64,000 bases of DNA, taken from contig NZ_JAAVLW010000003.1 in NCBI RefSeq assembly GCF_013114835.1, forward strand, positions 496,001 through 560,000, given 5' to 3'. The notes below the pieces were generated by a model. The model worked only from the letters and a program-made list of their open reading frames with translations, had not been told where the DNA came from and did no database searches. Each line of letters opens with the position of its first letter. Position 1 is the first letter of the stretch. This document shows positions 54,683 to 64,000 of this stretch, in pieces. Made by a program: the position numbers and the translations under genes. The stretch comes from Bradyrhizobium archetypum (GTDB lineage: Bacteria; Pseudomonadota; Alphaproteobacteria; Rhizobiales; Xanthobacteraceae).

Positions 54683-56845
54683 TCAGCCGGCCGCCTTCGC
54701 CTCGCGGCGGCGCGCGGTGAGGATGTATTCGGTGTAACCGTTCGGCTGCTCGCGGCCCTTGAAGATCAAGTCGCAGGCGGCCTGGAACGCAACGCCGTCG
54801 AACGAAGGCGCCATCGGCTTGTAGAGCGGGTCGCCGGCATTCTGCTTGTCGACGACGACCGCCATGCGCTTCAGCGATTCCATCACCTGTTCTCTGGTGA
54901 CGACGCCATGTGCGAGCCAGTTCGCCAGATGCTGGCTGGAGATGCGCAAGGTGGCGCGGTCTTCCATCAGGCCGACATCGTGGATGTCAGGCACCTTGGA
55001 GCAGCCGACGCCCTGGTCGATCCAGCGCACGACGTAGCCGAGGATGCCCTGGCAATTGTTGTCGATCTCCTGTTTCACGTCGTCAGGCGCCCAGTTCGAC
55101 TGCGACACTGGAATGGTGAGGATGTCGGAAAGCTTTGCGCGCTGGCCGCCCTTGGCGAGCTCCTGCTGGCGCGCGATCACGTTGACCTGGTGATAGTGCA
55201 GCGCATGCAGCGTGGCGGCGGTCGGCGAGGGCACCCAGGCGGTGGTAGCACCGGCCTGCGGATGACCGAGCTTCTGGGTCAGCATGTCAGCCATCTTGTC
55301 GGGCGCCGCCCACATGCCCTTGCCGATCTGGGCATGGCCGGGCAGGCCGTCGATCAGGCCCATGTCGACGTTCCAGTCTTCATAGGCCTTGATCCAGGGC
55401 TGCGCCTTCATGTCGTTCTTGCGGATCATCGGACCCGCTTCCATCGAGGTGTGGATCTCGTCGCCGGTGCGGTCGAGGAAGCCGGTGTTGATGAAGCAGA
55501 TGCGCTTGGACGCATTCTGGATGCAGGCCTTGAGGTTGACCGTGGTGCGGCGCTCCTCGTCCATGATGCCGACCTTCATGGTGTTCGCGGGCAGGCCGAG
55601 CAGCTTCTCCACTTCGCTAAACAGTTCGCAGGTCAGCGCGACCTCGTCGGGACCGTGCATCTTCGGCTTGACGATATAGACCGAGCCGGTGCGGCTATTC
55701 CTGACCTTCGAATTGCCCTTGAGGTCGTGGATCGCGAGCAGGCCGGCGACGGCGGCGTCGAGCAGGCCTTCCGGAATCTCCTCGCCGTTTTCGTCGAGCA
55801 CCGCGTCGGTGAACATGTGATGGCCGACGTTGCGCATCAAGAGCAGGCTGCGCCCGTGCAGGGTAAGGTCCTTGCCGTCCGGCGTCTTGTAGACGCGATC
55901 GGGGTTAAGCGAACGCTTAACCGTCTTGCCGCCCTTTTCGAAATCGGCCGAGAGCGTGCCGTTCATCAGGCCGAGCGTGTTGCGATAGACCAATACCTTG
56001 TCTTCGGCATCGACGGCGGCAACCGAGTCCTCCATGTCGAGAATGGTCGAGACCGCCGCTTCCAGGATCATGTCGGCAACGCCCGCCGGATCGTCCTTGC
56101 CGATCGGATGGTTACGGTCGATCTTGACCTCGACATGCATACCGTTGTTGACGAGCAGGACCGCGGAAGGCTGAGCGGCATCGCCCTGGAAGCCGGCGAA
56201 CTGCGCGGCTGATTTCAGCGCGGTGGCATTGCCGCTCTTGAGCTTCACCGCGAGTTGGCCGGCGATCACGCTGTAGGACGTCACGTCGGTATGGCTGCCG
56301 GTCGCGAGCGGTACGGCGGCGTCGAGGAAGGCCTTGGCTTTGGCGATGACCTTGTCGCCGCGCGCCTTGTTGTAGCCCCGGCCAGTCTCGCTCGCATCAT
56401 GCGGAATCGCATCGGTGCCGTAGAAGGCATCGTAGAGCGAGCCCCAGCGCGCATTCGCCGCGTTCAGCGCGTAGCGGGCATTGGTCAGGGGAACGACGAG
56501 CTGCGGACCGCAGATCTTGCCGATCTCCTCGTCGACATTCGATGTCTCGACCTTCTGCGTGGCCGGTTCGGGGAGGAGATAGCCGATCTCCCTGAGGAAG
56601 GCCGTATAGGCATTCACGTCGAACGCCTTGCCCTTGTTGGTGCGGTGCCAGTCGTCGATCTTGGCCTGCAGCGCGTCGCGAAAGGCAAGCAGCTCGCGAT
56701 TCTTCGGTCCAAGCTTTTTGACGATGGCCGCAAGGCCGGCCCAGAATGCATCGGGCGCAATCCCGGTTTTGGGGGTCGCCTCTTTGGCGATGAAATCGAA
56801 CAGGACAGGAGCGATCTTCAATCCGTGGGCGTCGACACGATTCAT
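54683..56845 (-). CDS. glcB: Malate synthase G
   Basis: This 720-residue cytosolic enzyme condenses glyoxylate and acetyl-CoA to malate (glyoxylate shunt). Length and motifs fit isoform [21 protein letters not shown] at the start, [17 protein letters not shown] with the catalytic acidic pair, [37 protein letters not shown] and [20 protein letters not shown]. The C-terminus ends in [13 protein letters not shown] chose the ATG at 56845 from the family start. It appears monocistronic. Confidence 0.96.
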   Translation of the reverse strand: MNRVDAHGLKIAPVLFDFIAKEATPKTGIAPDAFWAGLAAIVKKLGPKNRELLAFRDALQAKIDDWHRTNKGKAFDVNAYTAFLREIGYLLPEPATQKVETSNVDEEIGKICGPQLVVPLTNARYALNAANARWGSLYDAFYGTDAIPHDASETGRGYNKARGDKVIAKAKAFLDAAVPLATGSHTDVTSYSVIAGQLAVKLKSGNATALKSAAQFAGFQGDAAQPSAVLLVNNGMHVEVKIDRNHPIGKDDPAGVADMILEAAVSTILDMEDSVAAVDAEDKVLVYRNTLGLMNGTLSADFEKGGKTVKRSLNPDRVYKTPDGKDLTLHGRSLLLMRNVGHHMFTDAVLDENGEEIPEGLLDAAVAGLLAIHDLKGNSKVRNSRTGSVYIVKPKMHGPDEVALTCELFSEVEKLLGLPANTMKVGIMDEERRTTVNLKACIQNASKRICFINTGFLDRTGDEIHTSMEAGPMIRKNDMKAQPWIKAYEDWNVDMGLIDGLPGHAQIGKGMWAAPDKMADMLTQKLGHPQAGATTAWVPSPTAATLHALHYHQVNVIARQQELAKGGQRAKLSDILTIPVSQSNWAPDDVKQEIDNNCQGILGYVVRWIDQGVGCSKVPDIHDVGLMEDRATLRISSQHLANWLAHGVVTREQVMESLKRMAVVVDKQNAGDPLYKPMAPSFDGVAFQAACDLIFKGREQPNGYTEYILTARRREAKAAG

Positions 56846-56917
56846 GATGGGCTTTCTCAAGAGAAATGGCGTTTGCGGGCTGTTTTCCGGTGAAAAGCAG
56901 CAGAAAACGCCCCAAAG

Positions 56918-56939
56918 GGGCGGCATTGGCCGCCCTTTT
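56918..56939 (-). terminator. Terminator after cysNC
   Basis: GGGCGGC and GCCGCCC form a 7-bp stem with a 4-base loop, flanked by AAAG and CTTTT, about 40 bp beyond the cysNC stop and 73 bp before the glcB start. The T-run is short on the minus strand (CTTTG) and longer on the plus. Confidence 0.5.
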
Positions 56940-56977
56940 AGCCCTAAAGCCGGGTCGATGAGAAGGCCCCAAAAAGC

Positions 56978-58906
56978 CTAGATGTTGGCCGCCAGATCGG
57001 CGACTTCGTCGAACAGGATGCCGGTCTCGGCCAGCATTCGCTCGATCTCGTCGGTCGCGTCCGACACCGTGCGTGCAGAGGTATCGATGCGCAGCTCGGC
57101 CTGCGCCGGAGGCTGGTAGTCGTTGCCGATTCCGGTGAATGCCTGCAGCGTGCCGGCGCGCGCCTTGGCGTAGTGGCCCTTGGGATCGCGGCTCTCGCAG
57201 ACTTCGGCCGGCGTCGCGACATAGATCTCACGGAAGGATGTGTCGGCGATACGGCGCGCCGCCGCGCGATCGTCCGCCGAGGGCGAGACCGCGGCGACGA
57301 CGGCGATGTGTCCGTTGCGCGCCAGATGAGTTGCAACTTCCGCCAGCCGGCGGATGTTTTCCGTGCGGTCCTGCGCGGAGAAACCAAGATCACCATTGAG
57401 ACCGGCGCGCAGTGTGTCGCCGTCGAGCAGGATCGGCGAGCCGCCGCGGGAGAACAGCCGCCGTTCCAGTGCGCGCGCGAGTGTTGATTTGCCCGAACCC
57501 GGCAGGCCGGTCAGCCAGATTACCGCGCCGTTATGGCGATAGCGCGCAGAACGCTCTTCAGGCCGCAATGCGGATTCGACCGGTACGATGTCGATCGGGA
57601 CGGCGCGTGCGCCGGCGTCGACCGACAGCACAAGGCCGCCACCGGCGATGCGGCCGTTGACCTCGATCACCAGCCGCCCGGTGCGCGGATTGTCCTGATA
57701 GGGATCGGCCGCAATCGGCTGTGCCAGCGAGATGTCGATTTCGCCAACATGATTGCGCGCGATCGCCTTGGTCTCCTCGTTGGAGAGTTCGCCGGGGTCG
57801 ACCGCCTTTTCGATCGCGACCACGCTGGCGCGGGTTTCCCGCGTGCCGAGGCGGATCAGGATCTGATCGCCCTTCGACAGCGGCTTTTCATGCAGCCAGA
57901 AGATCCGCGCGCGAACGCGCCGCGTGTCGCGCGGAGTGGCGCCGGCATGGGCAATGACATCGCCGCGTTCAATGAACAATTCGCGGTCGAGCGTGATGCC
58001 GACCGAACGGCCGGCACCGTGGCTGCCGTTGAGCGGCGTCACCGGCCAGCTCTCGACGCTCTTGATCTTCGCGATCTTGCCGGCGGGCATGATAACGATC
58101 TCGTCGCCGGCTGCGAGATGACCGGACTCGATGCGGCCGGCCACGATGCGGCGGTCGTCGAATTTATAGATCGCCTGCACCGGCAGGCGCAGCGCCAATT
58201 GCTCCAGCGGTCGTGCCGGTTCGAGCGCGTCGAGCGCCTCGACGACGGTCGGCCCCTGATACCAGCCGATGCGCGGCGTGTGTTCGGCAACACCGTCGCC
58301 GTCGCGTGCGGAAATCGGGATTACGGCTGACGGCGTCACGCCGAGGCCGGTCAGATGCGCCGAGATCTCCTCGCTGATCTCTTTGAAGCGCTCGGCGCTG
58401 AAATCGACGCGGTCCATCTTATTGACGACGATGGCGACCTGCTTGATGCCCAGTAGGTGCAGCAGATAGCCGTGCCGCCGGGTCTGATCGCGCACGCCTT
58501 CCAGCGCGTCGATGATCAGCACCGCGCCATCGGCCTGCGAGGCGCCAGTGATCATGTTGCGCAGGAACTCGGCATGGCCGGGCGCGTCGATCAGCACGAC
58601 GTCGCGCGAGCGGGTGCGAAAGCGGATTTGCGTGGTGTCGATGGTGATACCCTGGTCGCGTTCGGTCTGCAGCGCATCGAGCAGGAACGACCATTCGAAC
58701 GGCATGCCGCGCCGCGCGCTGACCGCCTTGAGCATCTCCAGCTTGCCCTCGGGCAGGCTGCCGGTCTCGTGCAGCAGGCGGCCGACGAGCGTGGACTTGC
58801 CATGGTCGACATGGCCGACGATGACGATGCGGACCTGCGGGCGGGTGGTGCCGTTCGGCGTTGCCGAAACGCTGGCGGGAAGGATCATGTTCATAGCGAC
58901 GCTCAC
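56978..58906 (-). CDS. cysNC: Bifunctional sulfate adenylyltransferase subunit 1 / APS kinase
   Basis: This 642-residue fusion activates sulfate. The N-terminal EF-Tu-like GTPase (CysN, about 1-430) has [17 protein letters not shown] and NKMD; it drives APS formation by CysD. The C-terminal APS kinase (CysC, about 445-642) has P-loop [29 protein letters not shown] and [16 protein letters not shown], and makes PAPS. The first codon may be the GTG at 58906 or the ATG at 58894. It follows cysD by 12 bp. Confidence 0.94.
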   Translation of the reverse strand: MSVAMNMILPASVSATPNGTTRPQVRIVIVGHVDHGKSTLVGRLLHETGSLPEGKLEMLKAVSARRGMPFEWSFLLDALQTERDQGITIDTTQIRFRTRSRDVVLIDAPGHAEFLRNMITGASQADGAVLIIDALEGVRDQTRRHGYLLHLLGIKQVAIVVNKMDRVDFSAERFKEISEEISAHLTGLGVTPSAVIPISARDGDGVAEHTPRIGWYQGPTVVEALDALEPARPLEQLALRLPVQAIYKFDDRRIVAGRIESGHLAAGDEIVIMPAGKIAKIKSVESWPVTPLNGSHGAGRSVGITLDRELFIERGDVIAHAGATPRDTRRVRARIFWLHEKPLSKGDQILIRLGTRETRASVVAIEKAVDPGELSNEETKAIARNHVGEIDISLAQPIAADPYQDNPRTGRLVIEVNGRIAGGGLVLSVDAGARAVPIDIVPVESALRPEERSARYRHNGAVIWLTGLPGSGKSTLARALERRLFSRGGSPILLDGDTLRAGLNGDLGFSAQDRTENIRRLAEVATHLARNGHIAVVAAVSPSADDRAAARRIADTSFREIYVATPAEVCESRDPKGHYAKARAGTLQAFTGIGNDYQPPAQAELRIDTSARTVSDATDEIERMLAETGILFDEVADLAANI

Positions 58907-58918
58907 ACCAAATGTTCG

Positions 58919-59824
58919 TCAGAGATAGCCGGCGACGCGCAGCCGCTCGAAAGCGTCTTCGGTCTCGTGATCCAGCGCGCGGCCGGCGCGCTCCGGCACC
59001 TTGGTGCCGTCGAGTTCGGTCAGGATCTCATCGATGCTGGAGGCGGTGGAGGCGACCGGGAAGGTGATGTCGGCATCGCCGAGCGAACGATAACGCTTGC
59101 CATCCTTCGAAAGATACAGCGGGATGATCGGAATATTCTCGCGCTTGGTGTAGGCCCAGATGTCTGCCTCGGTCCAATGCAGGATCGGATGGATGCGCAA
59201 GTGCGCGCCCGGCGGCACTGACGCGTTGAACTGATCCCAGAATTCAGGCGGCTGATCGCGCACGTCCCAGCCGCCTTCGAGGCCGCGCGGCGAGAATACG
59301 CGCTCCTTGGCACGCGTGGCTTCCTCGTCGCGGCGAATGCCGGCGATCAATCCGTCGAAGCCGTATTTGTTAAGCGCCCACTTGAGTCCCTCGGTCTTGC
59401 GCGCAGCCGAGCGTGCGGCCGGCGGCAAGGTCGGATCGACGGCGTCGATCGGTGGGCAGGGCTCGACCTTGAGATCGAGCTCCCATTCCTTTCCGTAGTG
59501 ATCGCGAAACGCGTACATCTCGGGAAATTTTTTGCCGGTGTCGACGTGCAACGCCGGAAACGGCACGCGGCCGAAGAAGGCCTTGCGCGCCAGCCAGATC
59601 ATCACGTTGGAGTCCTTGCCCAGCGACCACAGCAGCGCGAGCTTTTTCAGCCGTGCGAACGCCTCGCGCAGAATGTAGATGCTCTGCGCCTCGAGTTCGT
59701 CGAGATGGTCCATCGAGGGCGGCGGCAGGGGGTGGCCGTTAAAAATGTTCGGCACAGATGATGCTTGGTGCAGGGCTGCGGGCCGTGATCTCTGTCCGCT
59801 GGATTCATGATCGAGAAGATGCAT
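58919..59824 (-). CDS. cysD: Sulfate adenylyltransferase subunit 2
   Basis: This 301-residue PP-loop ATPase makes adenosine 5'-phosphosulfate with CysN. Motifs are LLWSLGKDSNVMIWLARKAF (SGKDS-like PP-loop), FPALHVDTGKKFPEM, the C-terminal YRSLGDADITFPV and FERLRVAGYL. I place the start at the ATG 59824 (family-like length); an internal ATG at 59713 begins the conserved part MDHLDELEAQSI. The same frame stays open far upstream, antisense to cysG, but that is not coding. It is divergent from cysG across an AT-rich 144-bp gap, the likely control region. Confidence 0.92.
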   Translation of the reverse strand: MHLLDHESSGQRSRPAALHQASSVPNIFNGHPLPPPSMDHLDELEAQSIYILREAFARLKKLALLWSLGKDSNVMIWLARKAFFGRVPFPALHVDTGKKFPEMYAFRDHYGKEWELDLKVEPCPPIDAVDPTLPPAARSAARKTEGLKWALNKYGFDGLIAGIRRDEEATRAKERVFSPRGLEGGWDVRDQPPEFWDQFNASVPPGAHLRIHPILHWTEADIWAYTKRENIPIIPLYLSKDGKRYRSLGDADITFPVASTASSIDEILTELDGTKVPERAGRALDHETEDAFERLRVAGYL

Positions 59825-59968
59825 CTCTGGGCCTTGGACTTGAGAGTGGAAAAATTCTAGAGTTGCGCTGCAATAGAGAAGAAATAATTTTCTCTTTGCG
59901 GCTCTTGATCGAGAGATAAATAGAAAATAATTTCCGTCAACCCCTTTGTTGGGGAAAGCGAGTGTCTG

Positions 59969-61405
59969 ATGCGCTATCTGCCTGTGTTCTTGGATCTGCA
60001 AAGCGGCAAGGTGCTGCTCGTTGGAGCGGGTGAACTCGCACGCGCGAAACTGCGGCTGCTGGCGGCGGCCGGCGCACAGGTCCGCTGGTATGCGACCGAC
60101 GGCGACCATGACCTCGCAGGCCTTGCCTCTGTCGACGCGGCACGGATCGAGCTTGCCGAGGGCGATCCGCTGTCGGCCGATCTCTCCGGCATCATCGCAA
60201 TCCTCTGCGCCGGCGCAGGCGATATCGGCGTTGCGATGTCGGGGCGCGCGAAGGCGGTCGGGCTGCCCGTCAATGTGATGGACGACCTCGCCCATTCCAC
60301 TTTCATCTTTCCTGCGATCGTCGATCGCGGCGACGTCGTCGTTGCCGTGGGCACCGGCGGCACATCGCCGGTGGTTGCGCGCCGCATCCGCGAACGCATC
60401 GAAGCGGTGCTGCCTGCGCGCATCGGTGATCTCGCCACGTTCATCGGCAGCTTTCGCAAAGCTATCCATGCGCGCATTCCCGAGTTCGCGTTGCGCCGCC
60501 GTTTCTGGGAGCGTGTGATCGACGGACCGATCGGTGCGCTGGTGCTGGCCGGGCGCAAGGGTGAAGCAGAAAAGGCGCTGAACGAAATCACAGATCCTTC
60601 CGCCTTCGCCGGCGCGAGCAAGGACGGCAAGGCCGAGGGCAGGGTGACGCTGGTCGGTGCCGGCCCGGGCGATCCGGATCTGCTCACCATCAAGGCGCTG
60701 CGCGCGTTGCAGGATGCCGACATCGTCTTCTATGACGAACTGGTCTCGCCGGAAATTCTCGATCGCGCGCGCCGTGACGCCTCGCGCGTGCCGGTCGGCC
60801 GCCGCGTCGGCAAGCCCGGCATTGGCCAGGATGCGATAAACAGATTGCTGATCGAGGCCGCGAAGGCCGGACAGCGCGCGGTGCGGCTGAAGGGCGGCGA
60901 TCCCTTCATCTTCGGCCGCGGCGGCGAGGAGATCGAAGTGCTGCGCGCCGCCGGCGTCGCCTATTCGGTGGTGCCCGGCATTACCGCAGGCCTTGGCGCT
61001 GCCGCGCAGTTCGAGGCGCCGCTGACCTTCAGGCACGAAGCGCTGCGCATCACTTTCCTGACCGCGCACAAGGCGAAGGATGCCGAGGCCGTCGACTGGT
61101 CGGTGCTGACCGACAGGAAAATGACCATCGTGATCTACATGGGCATGACCGCTGCGCCGTCGGTCCGCGCCGGCCTGCTGGCCGCGGGCCGCCTGCCGCA
61201 AACGCCGGTTGGCGTGTTCGCACGCGTGACGCGGCCGGATGCAAAGGCTGTGGTCGGGACGCTGCAAAATCTTCCTGCGCTTGTCGAAAAAATCGATGGC
61301 GGTCCCGCCATCCTCATCATCGGCGACGTCGTCGCGCACTCCGCGCCGTGGCGTCAGTCGAACCTTAATCAAGTCATCTCCAAAGTGCTGGATGCTGCCG
61401 AATGA
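59969..61405 (+). CDS. cysG: Siroheme synthase CysG (trifunctional)
   Basis: This 478-residue enzyme makes siroheme for sulfite reductase. The N-terminal part (about 1-205) is the NAD-dependent precorrin-2 dehydrogenase/ferrochelatase (PVFLDLQSGKVLLVGAGELA). The C-terminal part (about 220-465) is uroporphyrinogen-III methyltransferase with VTLVGAGPGDPDLLTIKALR, RLKGGDPFIFGRGGEE and VVPGITAGLGAAA. It opens the plus-strand assimilation operon and overlaps the next gene by 4 bp. Confidence 0.95.
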   Translation: MRYLPVFLDLQSGKVLLVGAGELARAKLRLLAAAGAQVRWYATDGDHDLAGLASVDAARIELAEGDPLSADLSGIIAILCAGAGDIGVAMSGRAKAVGLPVNVMDDLAHSTFIFPAIVDRGDVVVAVGTGGTSPVVARRIRERIEAVLPARIGDLATFIGSFRKAIHARIPEFALRRRFWERVIDGPIGALVLAGRKGEAEKALNEITDPSAFAGASKDGKAEGRVTLVGAGPGDPDLLTIKALRALQDADIVFYDELVSPEILDRARRDASRVPVGRRVGKPGIGQDAINRLLIEAAKAGQRAVRLKGGDPFIFGRGGEEIEVLRAAGVAYSVVPGITAGLGAAAQFEAPLTFRHEALRITFLTAHKAKDAEAVDWSVLTDRKMTIVIYMGMTAAPSVRAGLLAAGRLPQTPVGVFARVTRPDAKAVVGTLQNLPALVEKIDGGPAILIIGDVVAHSAPWRQSNLNQVISKVLDAAE

Positions 61406-61713
61406 CCTCTCCGCTCGAACAAAAGAAAATCAGAATCGCAGGGCCTTCGGTGGTGACTGCCAACCGTACCTGGGACGGCGTCGTGGTCTACCGGACCGCT
61501 CAACAGGGCTGGTCGACCGTCCTGTCCGATGCGGCGATCGTGAGCACTTCCGATGACGCGCGTGCGTTGCTCGCCGAAAGCGTGGCCGATGACGTCGGCG
61601 CGGTTGGTGCCTATATCGCGCCGGTCGAGCTCAACGGCGGCGTGATCAAGCCCGGCAATCTGCGCGAACACATCCGGTCGAAGGGCGTCACCATCGACCT
61701 TCTCCCGGCCTGA
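61402..61713 (+). CDS. DUF2849 domain-containing protein
   Basis: This 103-residue protein of the DUF2849 family (ANRTWDGVVVYRTAQQGWST, then LREHIRSKGVTIDLLPA) is almost always found between cysG and cysI in alphaproteobacteria. Its ATG overlaps the cysG stop (ATGA), and cysI starts 13 bp later. An accessory or regulatory role in sulfite reduction is inferred from context only. Confidence 0.9.
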   Translation: MTSPLEQKKIRIAGPSVVTANRTWDGVVVYRTAQQGWSTVLSDAAIVSTSDDARALLAESVADDVGAVGAYIAPVELNGGVIKPGNLREHIRSKGVTIDLLPA

Positions 61714-61726
61714 AGGCTAATCCATC

Positions 61727-63382
61727 ATGTACGCATATGACGAACTCGACCGCACGCTCATCAACGAGCGTGTTTCGGAATTCCGCGATCAGGTGAAGCG
61801 CCGCCTTTCCGGCGAGCTGACTGAGGACGAATTCAAGATACTGCGTCTGCAGAACGGCGTGTACCTGCAACTGCACGCCTACATGTTCCGCGTCGCGATC
61901 CCCTATGGCACGCTGTCGTCGAAGCAGTTGCGCCGGCTCGCGCATATCGCCCGCCGCTACGACCGTGGCTATGGCCATTTCACCACGCGACAGAACATCC
62001 AGTTCAACTGGATCAAGCTGGCCGAGCTGCCCGATGCGCTGGCCGAACTCGCCGAGGTCGGTATCCACGCGATGCAGACCTCCGGCAACAACATGCGCAA
62101 CGTTACCTCGGACCAATGGGCCGGCGTCGCCCCCGGCGAGGTCGAGGATCCGCGGATCTGGTCGGAGATCCTGCGCCAGCACACCACGCTGCATCCGGAA
62201 TTCTCGTTCCTGCCGCGCAAGTTCAAGATCGCGATCACCGCATCCGAGCACGACCGCGCCGCGATCAAGATTCACGATATCGGCTTGCGCCTGCACAAGA
62301 ATGCGGACGGCGAGACCGGTTTCGAGGTGCTGGTCGGCGGCGGTCTTGGCCGCACGCCGTTCATCGCCAAGACCATCAAGCCGTTCGTCCACGGCCGCGA
62401 CATCCTGAGCTATGTCGAGGCGATCTTGCGCGTCTACAACCAGTACGGCCGCCGCGACAACATCTACAAGGCCCGCATCAAGATCCTGGTGCATGAGCTC
62501 GGCATCGAGAAGTTCGCGCGCGAGGTCGATGAGGAATGGAGGCAGATGGGCCACAGCGCACTGACGCTCGATCATTCCGCCATCGAGGAAGTGCGTTCGC
62601 GCTTCTCCTATCCGCCGTACGAAAAGCTGCCGCATATGCCGGACGAGCTGAAAGAGGCCGCGCATGATCCGTTGTTCGAGCGCTGGCGCAAGAACTCGGT
62701 CGCGCCGCACAAGGTGCAGGGCTATTCGATCGTGACGCTGTCGCTGAAGCCGGTGGGCGGCCCGCCCGGCGATGCCAGCGCCGACCAGATGGATGCCCTG
62801 GCCGATCTCGCCGACAGATATTCATTCGGCGAAATCCGCGTCGGCCACGAGCAGAACCTGGCGCTGCCCCATGTCGCCAAGCGCGACCTGCCGCAGCTCT
62901 GGAAGGCGCTCGACCGCCTTGGGCTTGCGACGCCCAATGTCAACCTGGTCACCGATATCATCGCCTGCCCGGGCCTGGATTATTGCTCGCTGGCCAATGC
63001 GCGCTCGATTCCGATCGCGCAGGAATTGACCCGGCGTTTCGCCAATCACGACACGGCCGACATGATCGGCCGGCTGCACATCAACATCTCCGGCTGCATC
63101 AACGCGTGTGGCCATCACCATGTTGGCCATATCGGCATTCTCGGCGTCGAGAAGAACGGCGAAGAATTCTACCAGATCACGATCGGCGGCCGCGCCGACG
63201 AAAACGCGCAGATGGGCGTGCTGATCGGTCCGGCCGTTCCCTACGCCGAAGTTGCCGACGTGATCGAAGATATCGTCGAAGCCTATCTCGCGCTGCGCGA
63301 CCGTCCCGAGGAATTGTTCGTCGACACGGTGAAGCGCCTGGGCGTCGAGCCTTTCAAGGAGAGGGTCTATGCCACTCGTTAA
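61727..63382 (+). CDS. cysI: Nitrite/sulfite reductase (assimilatory, siroheme)
   Basis: This 551-residue enzyme reduces sulfite to sulfide with siroheme and a [4Fe-4S] cluster. The cluster ligands are CPGLDYC (C-x5-C) and CINACG (C-x3-C) at about 410-465. Siroheme-binding regions include GYGHFTTRQNIQFNWIKL and TSGNNMRNVTSD. It matches the ferredoxin-nitrite/sulfite reductase family. Context (cysG, cysH) favours sulfite. It overlaps the DUF934 gene by 14 bp. Confidence 0.94.
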   Translation: MYAYDELDRTLINERVSEFRDQVKRRLSGELTEDEFKILRLQNGVYLQLHAYMFRVAIPYGTLSSKQLRRLAHIARRYDRGYGHFTTRQNIQFNWIKLAELPDALAELAEVGIHAMQTSGNNMRNVTSDQWAGVAPGEVEDPRIWSEILRQHTTLHPEFSFLPRKFKIAITASEHDRAAIKIHDIGLRLHKNADGETGFEVLVGGGLGRTPFIAKTIKPFVHGRDILSYVEAILRVYNQYGRRDNIYKARIKILVHELGIEKFAREVDEEWRQMGHSALTLDHSAIEEVRSRFSYPPYEKLPHMPDELKEAAHDPLFERWRKNSVAPHKVQGYSIVTLSLKPVGGPPGDASADQMDALADLADRYSFGEIRVGHEQNLALPHVAKRDLPQLWKALDRLGLATPNVNLVTDIIACPGLDYCSLANARSIPIAQELTRRFANHDTADMIGRLHINISGCINACGHHHVGHIGILGVEKNGEEFYQITIGGRADENAQMGVLIGPAVPYAEVADVIEDIVEAYLALRDRPEELFVDTVKRLGVEPFKERVYATR

Positions 63383-63884
63383 GAACGGAAGAATCACCAC
63401 CGACCTGTTTGTCCATGTTGCCGACGGCGCCGAATTGCCGGGCGACGGAGCAGTGTTCATTCCGGCGGCGCGGTTCCTGGAAGATCCGGAGCCGATTCTC
63501 AAGCGCGCCGGCAAGACCGGCGTGATCTGGCCGAACAATCGCGCCGTCGACGATCTCGTTCCCTATCTCGGTCGCCTGGCCGCGGTCGCATTGGTGTTTC
63601 CGACCTTCCGTGATGGTCGCGCCTATAGCCAGGCGCGTCTGCTGCGCGAGCGGCATGGTTATGATGGCGAGCTGCGCGCCACCGGCCAGGTGCTGCGCGA
63701 CCAGTTCGTGTTCATGTCACGCGCCGGCTTCGACGCGTTCGAGGTGAAGAAGGATGCCGATGCCGATGCCTTCGCCGAGACCATGAAGCGCTATTCCGTG
63801 TTCTACCAGCCGACCGGCGACGGCCGCGTCACCGCGCTCAATCGGCGGATGCAGTTGCGTCATTCAGAGAGTGCTGGCCAGTGA
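63369..63884 (+). CDS. DUF934 domain-containing protein
   Basis: This 171-residue protein of the DUF934 family contains LAAVALVFPTFRDGRAYSQA, then RLLRERHGYDGELRATGQVL. It is consistently linked to cysI and cysH in proteobacteria and often annotated as an oxidoreductase or sulfite-reduction accessory. GGAG lies 7-8 bp before the ATG. It overlaps cysI by 14 bp and cysH by 4 bp (GTGA), so the products are translationally coupled. Confidence 0.92.
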   Translation: MPLVKNGRITTDLFVHVADGAELPGDGAVFIPAARFLEDPEPILKRAGKTGVIWPNNRAVDDLVPYLGRLAAVALVFPTFRDGRAYSQARLLRERHGYDGELRATGQVLRDQFVFMSRAGFDAFEVKKDADADAFAETMKRYSVFYQPTGDGRVTALNRRMQLRHSESAGQ

Positions 63885-64000
63885 CCGCGATCCCACAGCA
63901 CGCGCTCGCCGCCGAAACGGCGATCCTTCCTTTGGCGCAGACGCTCGACCACGCCCTGCGTGACGCTTCGCCGGCGCATGTCATTGAGACTGCGCTGAAG
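63881..64000 (+). CDS. cysH: Phosphoadenylyl-sulfate reductase (3'-truncated)
   Basis: Only the first 40 codons are inside the window. The frame starts at a GTG overlapping the DUF934 stop (GTGA) and reads VTAIPQHALAAETAILPLAQ, then TLDHALRDASPAHVIETALK. Position after cysI-DUF934 and the N-terminal pattern suggest CysH, which reduces PAPS or APS to sulfite with thioredoxin. The catalytic PP-loop and Cys lie beyond the edge, so the call rests on context. Confidence 0.7.
   Translation, partial: MTAIPQHALAAETAILPLAQTLDHALRDASPAHVIETALK

Noticed and set aside
54908..56212. 434-codon plus-strand open frame
   Set aside because: It is antisense to malate synthase G and has no recognisable domain.
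56978..59824. nodPQ (Nod-factor sulfation) identity for cysD-cysNC
   Set aside because: No nod genes or nod-box are visible. The neighbours cysG, cysI and cysH indicate ordinary sulfate assimilation.
59825..61372. Long minus-strand open frame continuous with cysD (would make an 817-residue protein)
   Set aside because: It is antisense to cysG, whose siroheme-synthase motifs are clear. The upstream translation is Arg/His/Ala-rich with no domain, a GC-rich mirror-frame artefact.

Overview
The window is about 64 kb of GC-rich chromosome from an alphaproteobacterium. It most resembles the Bradyrhizobium / Nitrobacteraceae group (Hyphomicrobiales). The evidence is a PhyR-NepR-EcfG general stress response locus, a complete Flp/Tad pilus operon in rhizobial order, a urtABCDE-ureDABCEFG block, a cysG-DUF2849-cysI-DUF934-cysH block, and several intergenic palindromic repeat families that I remember as typical of Bradyrhizobium genomes. 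The species assignment is inference. I saw no rRNA, tRNA, CRISPR array, IS element or prophage.

Layout. 1-7.6 kb: a yej-type peptide (microcin C-like) ABC importer with two tandem binding proteins, the first cut by the window edge. 7.7-9.9 kb: an NlpC/P60 hydrolase overlapping an M17 aminopeptidase. 10-27 kb: a pilus region. tadD (+) converges on a minus-strand operon running from the Flp pilin through a GT-C membrane protein, cpaA, cpaB, cpaC, cpaD, cpaE and tadA to tadB and tadC. On the other side of the pilin promoter region lie two near-identical fatty-acid-hydroxylase/sterol-desaturase paralogues flanking a second polytopic membrane protein, then an orphan secretin-N-domain protein and two TadE/TadG-like pseudopilins. 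27.3-29.6 kb: a cold-shock protein, a second IF-1 with a basic tail and a DEAD-box helicase, which together look like an RNA-remodelling set.

30-42 kb: urea uptake and hydrolysis. A canonical -24/-12 (sigma-54) element precedes urtA, so nitrogen (NtrC) control is likely. UrtABCDE imports urea, UreABC hydrolyses it, and UreD/E/F/G load nickel. A small ABM-domain gene sits inside the urease cluster. 42-46 kb: an HWE-type sensor kinase with an abnormal ATP-binding N-box, then EcfG and NepR divergent from PhyR. 46-54.6 kb: a looser region with small hypotheticals, decayed genes (a frameshifted and internally deleted chemotaxis receptor), a possible structured RNA, large interspersed repeats, and envelope or stress proteins (holin-like, DUF883, AI-2E/PerM, L,D-transpeptidase, DUF2865, Thivi_2564-like, CsbD).

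54.7-64 kb: malate synthase G (glyoxylate shunt), then sulfate assimilation. cysD-cysNC (activation to PAPS) is divergent from cysG (siroheme), DUF2849, cysI (sulfite reductase), DUF934 and cysH, which is cut by the right edge.
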